In this document: one piece after another, positions 35,477-36,818 of the stretch
Layout of the letters: every line of letters begins with the position of its first letter
Numbering within the stretch: the first letter of the stretch is position 1
From: Microcoleus sp. CAWBG506
GTDB taxonomy: Bacteria; Cyanobacteriota; Cyanobacteriia; Cyanobacteriales; Microcoleaceae
Direction of reading: 5' to 3'
Assembly (NCBI GenBank): GCA_020883125.1
Contig: JAHREW010000011.1
Location: 1 to 36,818 of the forward strand
Length of the DNA: 36,818 nucleotides
The notes under the pieces: model-generated
What the model saw: only the letters and a program-made list of their open reading frames with translations
Databases searched by the model: none
Told to the model about the DNA's origin: nothing
Made by a program: the position numbers and the translations under genes

Positions 35477-35686
35477 AGATTTGCTTTAGCGGAATAATTA
35501 CAGGCGGTAGGTGAGATAGGCGCGATCGCCTAGGACACACTGATTGATTATTGTACCGCTTAGGGGGATGCAGCGCGGTTTTTGAGAAATTTTCGATTAG
35601 GGGTTGCGTAAAATAGGGTTTTGGTTGTATTGTAGAAAGCTGTGGTTGTCTGTGGGGGCATAATCCTGCTACAGTAACTTAAATCA
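35477..35686. other. Divergent intergenic region
   Basis: This 210-bp region separates ndhL (minus) from the tRNA-Leu gene (plus) and must hold both promoters. A GCGATCGC octamer is at about 35522. No clear operator or -10/-35 pair could be assigned. Confidence 0.4.
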
Positions 35687-35771
35687 GGGGGTGTGGCGGA
35701 ATGGTAGACGCTACGGACTTAAAATCCGTTGACCCGAAACGGTCGTGTGGGTTCAAGTCCCTCCACCCCCA
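35687..35771 (+). tRNA. trnL-UAA: tRNA-Leu, anticodon UAA, without intron
   Basis: The 85-nt gene folds as a class II tRNA. The acceptor arms are GGGGGTG / CACCCCC with discriminator A. The anticodon stem ACGGA/TCCGT encloses the loop CTTAAAA with anticodon TAA. A variable arm (TGACCCGAAACGGTCG) and the T arm GTGGGTTCAAGTCCCTC follow. The 3' CCA is not encoded. The anticodon loop is continuous, so the group I intron found in this gene in many cyanobacteria is absent. Confidence 0.95.
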
Positions 35772-35887
35772 TACTTTTCAAGGCTTCGTGAGTCAATAGT
35801 TTCAGACTTATTGATTGACCAAGATTTTTGTTGGCCGCTCATCATAACCATAACAAGCTCTCTTCCCTCTGGGATGAATTAAAAATT

Positions 35888-36818
35888 ATGGTGATTAAAG
35901 ATATCGGAGAACAAGGTCTTTTAAAAATATTGCAAAAATTCTGCCCCCCAGAGATAGTTGGTGATGATTGCGCTGTGATGGTGACAAGTCCCAACCAATC
36001 TCTGGCTGTGACGACGGATATGTTGGTGGATGGAGTGCATTTTAGCGATCGCACTACCAGCCCCTATGATGCAGGATGGCGCGCCGCGGCGGCGAATTTG
36101 TCGGATCTGGCAGCGATGGGAGCAAGGCCTCTGGGGGTGACAGTAGCCCTGGCTGTGGCGGCGGATACGGCTGTGCTGTGGGTGGAAGAGTTTTATCGGG
36201 GGATGACGGCTTGTTTGCAAGTGTATCAGACGCCGATCGCCGGGGGGGATGTGGTGCGATCGCCCGTTGTGACTGTGGCGATTACGGCTTTTGGGGAGGT
36301 TGAGCGCGATCGTATCATTAGTAGGTCACAGGCGCGATCGGGCTGGGGGATTGTGGCTACGGGTGTTCACGGGGCCTCTCGCGCTGGATTGGAGTTACTG
36401 TTGAATCCTGAATTTGGGCAAAATCTGGAACAGGGCGATCGGGCTAGTTTGATTCTAGCTCACCAGCGCCCTCAACCGCGGCTGGATGTTTTGCCGGTGC
36501 TTTGGGAAATCTTGGGTTGTGAAGATGGGATGGAACCCCCCCTCAGTCCCCCCCTTGGTAAGGGGGGGAAGCCGGATTTGAATTCTCCCCCCCTTGGTAA
36601 GGGGGGGAAGCCGGATTTGAATTCTCCCCCCCTTGGTAAGGGGGGGAAGCCGGATCTAAATTCTCCCCTCGTTGGTAAGGGGGGGAAGCCGGATTTGAAT
36701 TCTCCCCCCCTTGGTAAGGGGGGGAAGCCGGATTTGAATTCTCCCCCCCTTGGTAAGGGGGGGAAGCCGGATCTAAATTCTCCCCTCGTTGGTAAGGAGG
36801 GGAAGCCAGATTTGAATT
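35888..36818 (+). CDS. thiL: Thiamine-monophosphate kinase, 3' end outside the window
   Basis: ThiL phosphorylates thiamine monophosphate to the cofactor thiamine diphosphate. The frame opens at ATG 35888 and is still open at the window edge. Family motifs are VGDDCAVM (residues about 25-32), TTDMLVDGVHF, AANLSDLAAMGARPLGVTVA, IAGGDVVRSP and VATGVHGASRAGLELLL. After LDVLPVLWEILGCEDG (about residue 214), where I would expect the conserved MDSSDGLA segment soon after, the frame enters at least seven 13-residue repeats (PPLGKGGKPDLNS). The insert is in frame, so the protein could still fold if the repeats form a loop, but the missing 3' half must be seen to know. Confidence 0.9.
   Translation, partial: MVIKDIGEQGLLKILQKFCPPEIVGDDCAVMVTSPNQSLAVTTDMLVDGVHFSDRTTSPYDAGWRAAAANLSDLAAMGARPLGVTVALAVAADTAVLWVEEFYRGMTACLQVYQTPIAGGDVVRSPVVTVAITAFGEVERDRIISRSQARSGWGIVATGVHGASRAGLELLLNPEFGQNLEQGDRASLILAHQRPQPRLDVLPVLWEILGCEDGMEPPLSPPLGKGGKPDLNSPPLGKGGKPDLNSPPLGKGGKPDLNSPLVGKGGKPDLNSPPLGKGGKPDLNSPPLGKGGKPDLNSPLVGKEGKPDLN
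36548..36818. repeat. 39-bp tandem array inside thiL, with a 117-bp super-period
   Basis: Seven units start at 36548, 36587, 36626, 36665, 36704, 36743 and 36782; the last is cut by the window edge. Each has CCCCCCCTTGGTAAGGGGGG plus GAAGCCGGAT(TTG/CTA)AATTCT. Variants recur every third unit: TTG, CTA, then CTCGTT...TTG. Units 2-4 and 5-7 are thus nearly the same 117-bp block. The palindromic core CCCCCTTGGTAAGGGGG is shared with the glycosyltransferase array at 12.6 kb. Confidence 0.93.

Noticed and set aside
36548..36818. Regular array as a possible CRISPR
   Set aside because: Units are contiguous 39-bp tandem repeats with no unique spacers and remain in frame with thiL. The heptanucleotide array at 34.9 kb was rejected for the same reason.

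Overview
The window comes from a cyanobacterium. The octamer GCGATCGC and close variants (the HIP1 signature) occur throughout. The gene set includes ndhL next to a DUF3007 gene and trpA, a phytol-kinase-like gene and a glutamine-dependent nadE. Short tandem and palindromic repeats fill the gaps, as is common in filamentous Oscillatoriales (Microcoleus/Oscillatoria-like). The genus is an inference.

Layout. Positions 1-2030 are a gene graveyard: the last ~37 codons of a zinc alcohol dehydrogenase (minus strand), a degraded transposase, and a complete IS630-family element (908-2030) inserted where the transposase homology ends. After a 0.9-kb non-coding stretch come mutS (2952-5579) and a decayed AAA-ATPase/DUF4276 pair (5721-7000), probably a dead defence or toxin module. 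Two membrane-protein genes (minus), a 48-residue ORF, a large membrane-anchored protein and a family-4 glycosyltransferase follow. Next are a TPR protein, a family-2 glycosyltransferase, a small ferredoxin-fold protein, a phytol-kinase-like protein and another 48-residue ORF.

From 16.6 to 31.7 kb the window holds the NAD pathway from nicotinate: pncB and nadD (4-bp overlap), an NrtR-like Nudix/winged-helix gene (40-bp overlap with nadD), and nadE. Between the NrtR-like gene and nadE sit a small AroQ-type chorismate mutase and a ~9.9-kb cassette of three large genes. These are a SNF2-type helicase with a C-terminal DUF3883 nuclease-like domain, a DUF1156 DNA methyltransferase (GTGA overlap) and a DUF499 P-loop ATPase. 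The cassette resembles the methylase, helicase and ATPase parts of type-3 BREX, but no PglZ, BrxA, BrxB, BrxF or BrxL gene and no DISARM core gene is present. I regard it as the most interesting system here: a compact, probably restriction-like phage-defence cassette that appears to have landed inside an NAD biosynthesis cluster.

The right end carries an RTX-repeat/DUF192 fusion, a coiled-coil lipoprotein, trpA with a clear terminator, DUF3007 and ndhL, an intron-less tRNA-Leu(UAA), and thiL running off the window.

A second theme is repeats read in frame inside genes. GC-rich palindromic repeats lie within four reading frames: the glycosyltransferase (30-bp units), the methyltransferase (36-bp units), nadE (a nested element) and thiL (39-bp units with a 117-bp super-period). 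Related copies lie between genes, including in the gap that separates the methyltransferase from the DUF499 gene.
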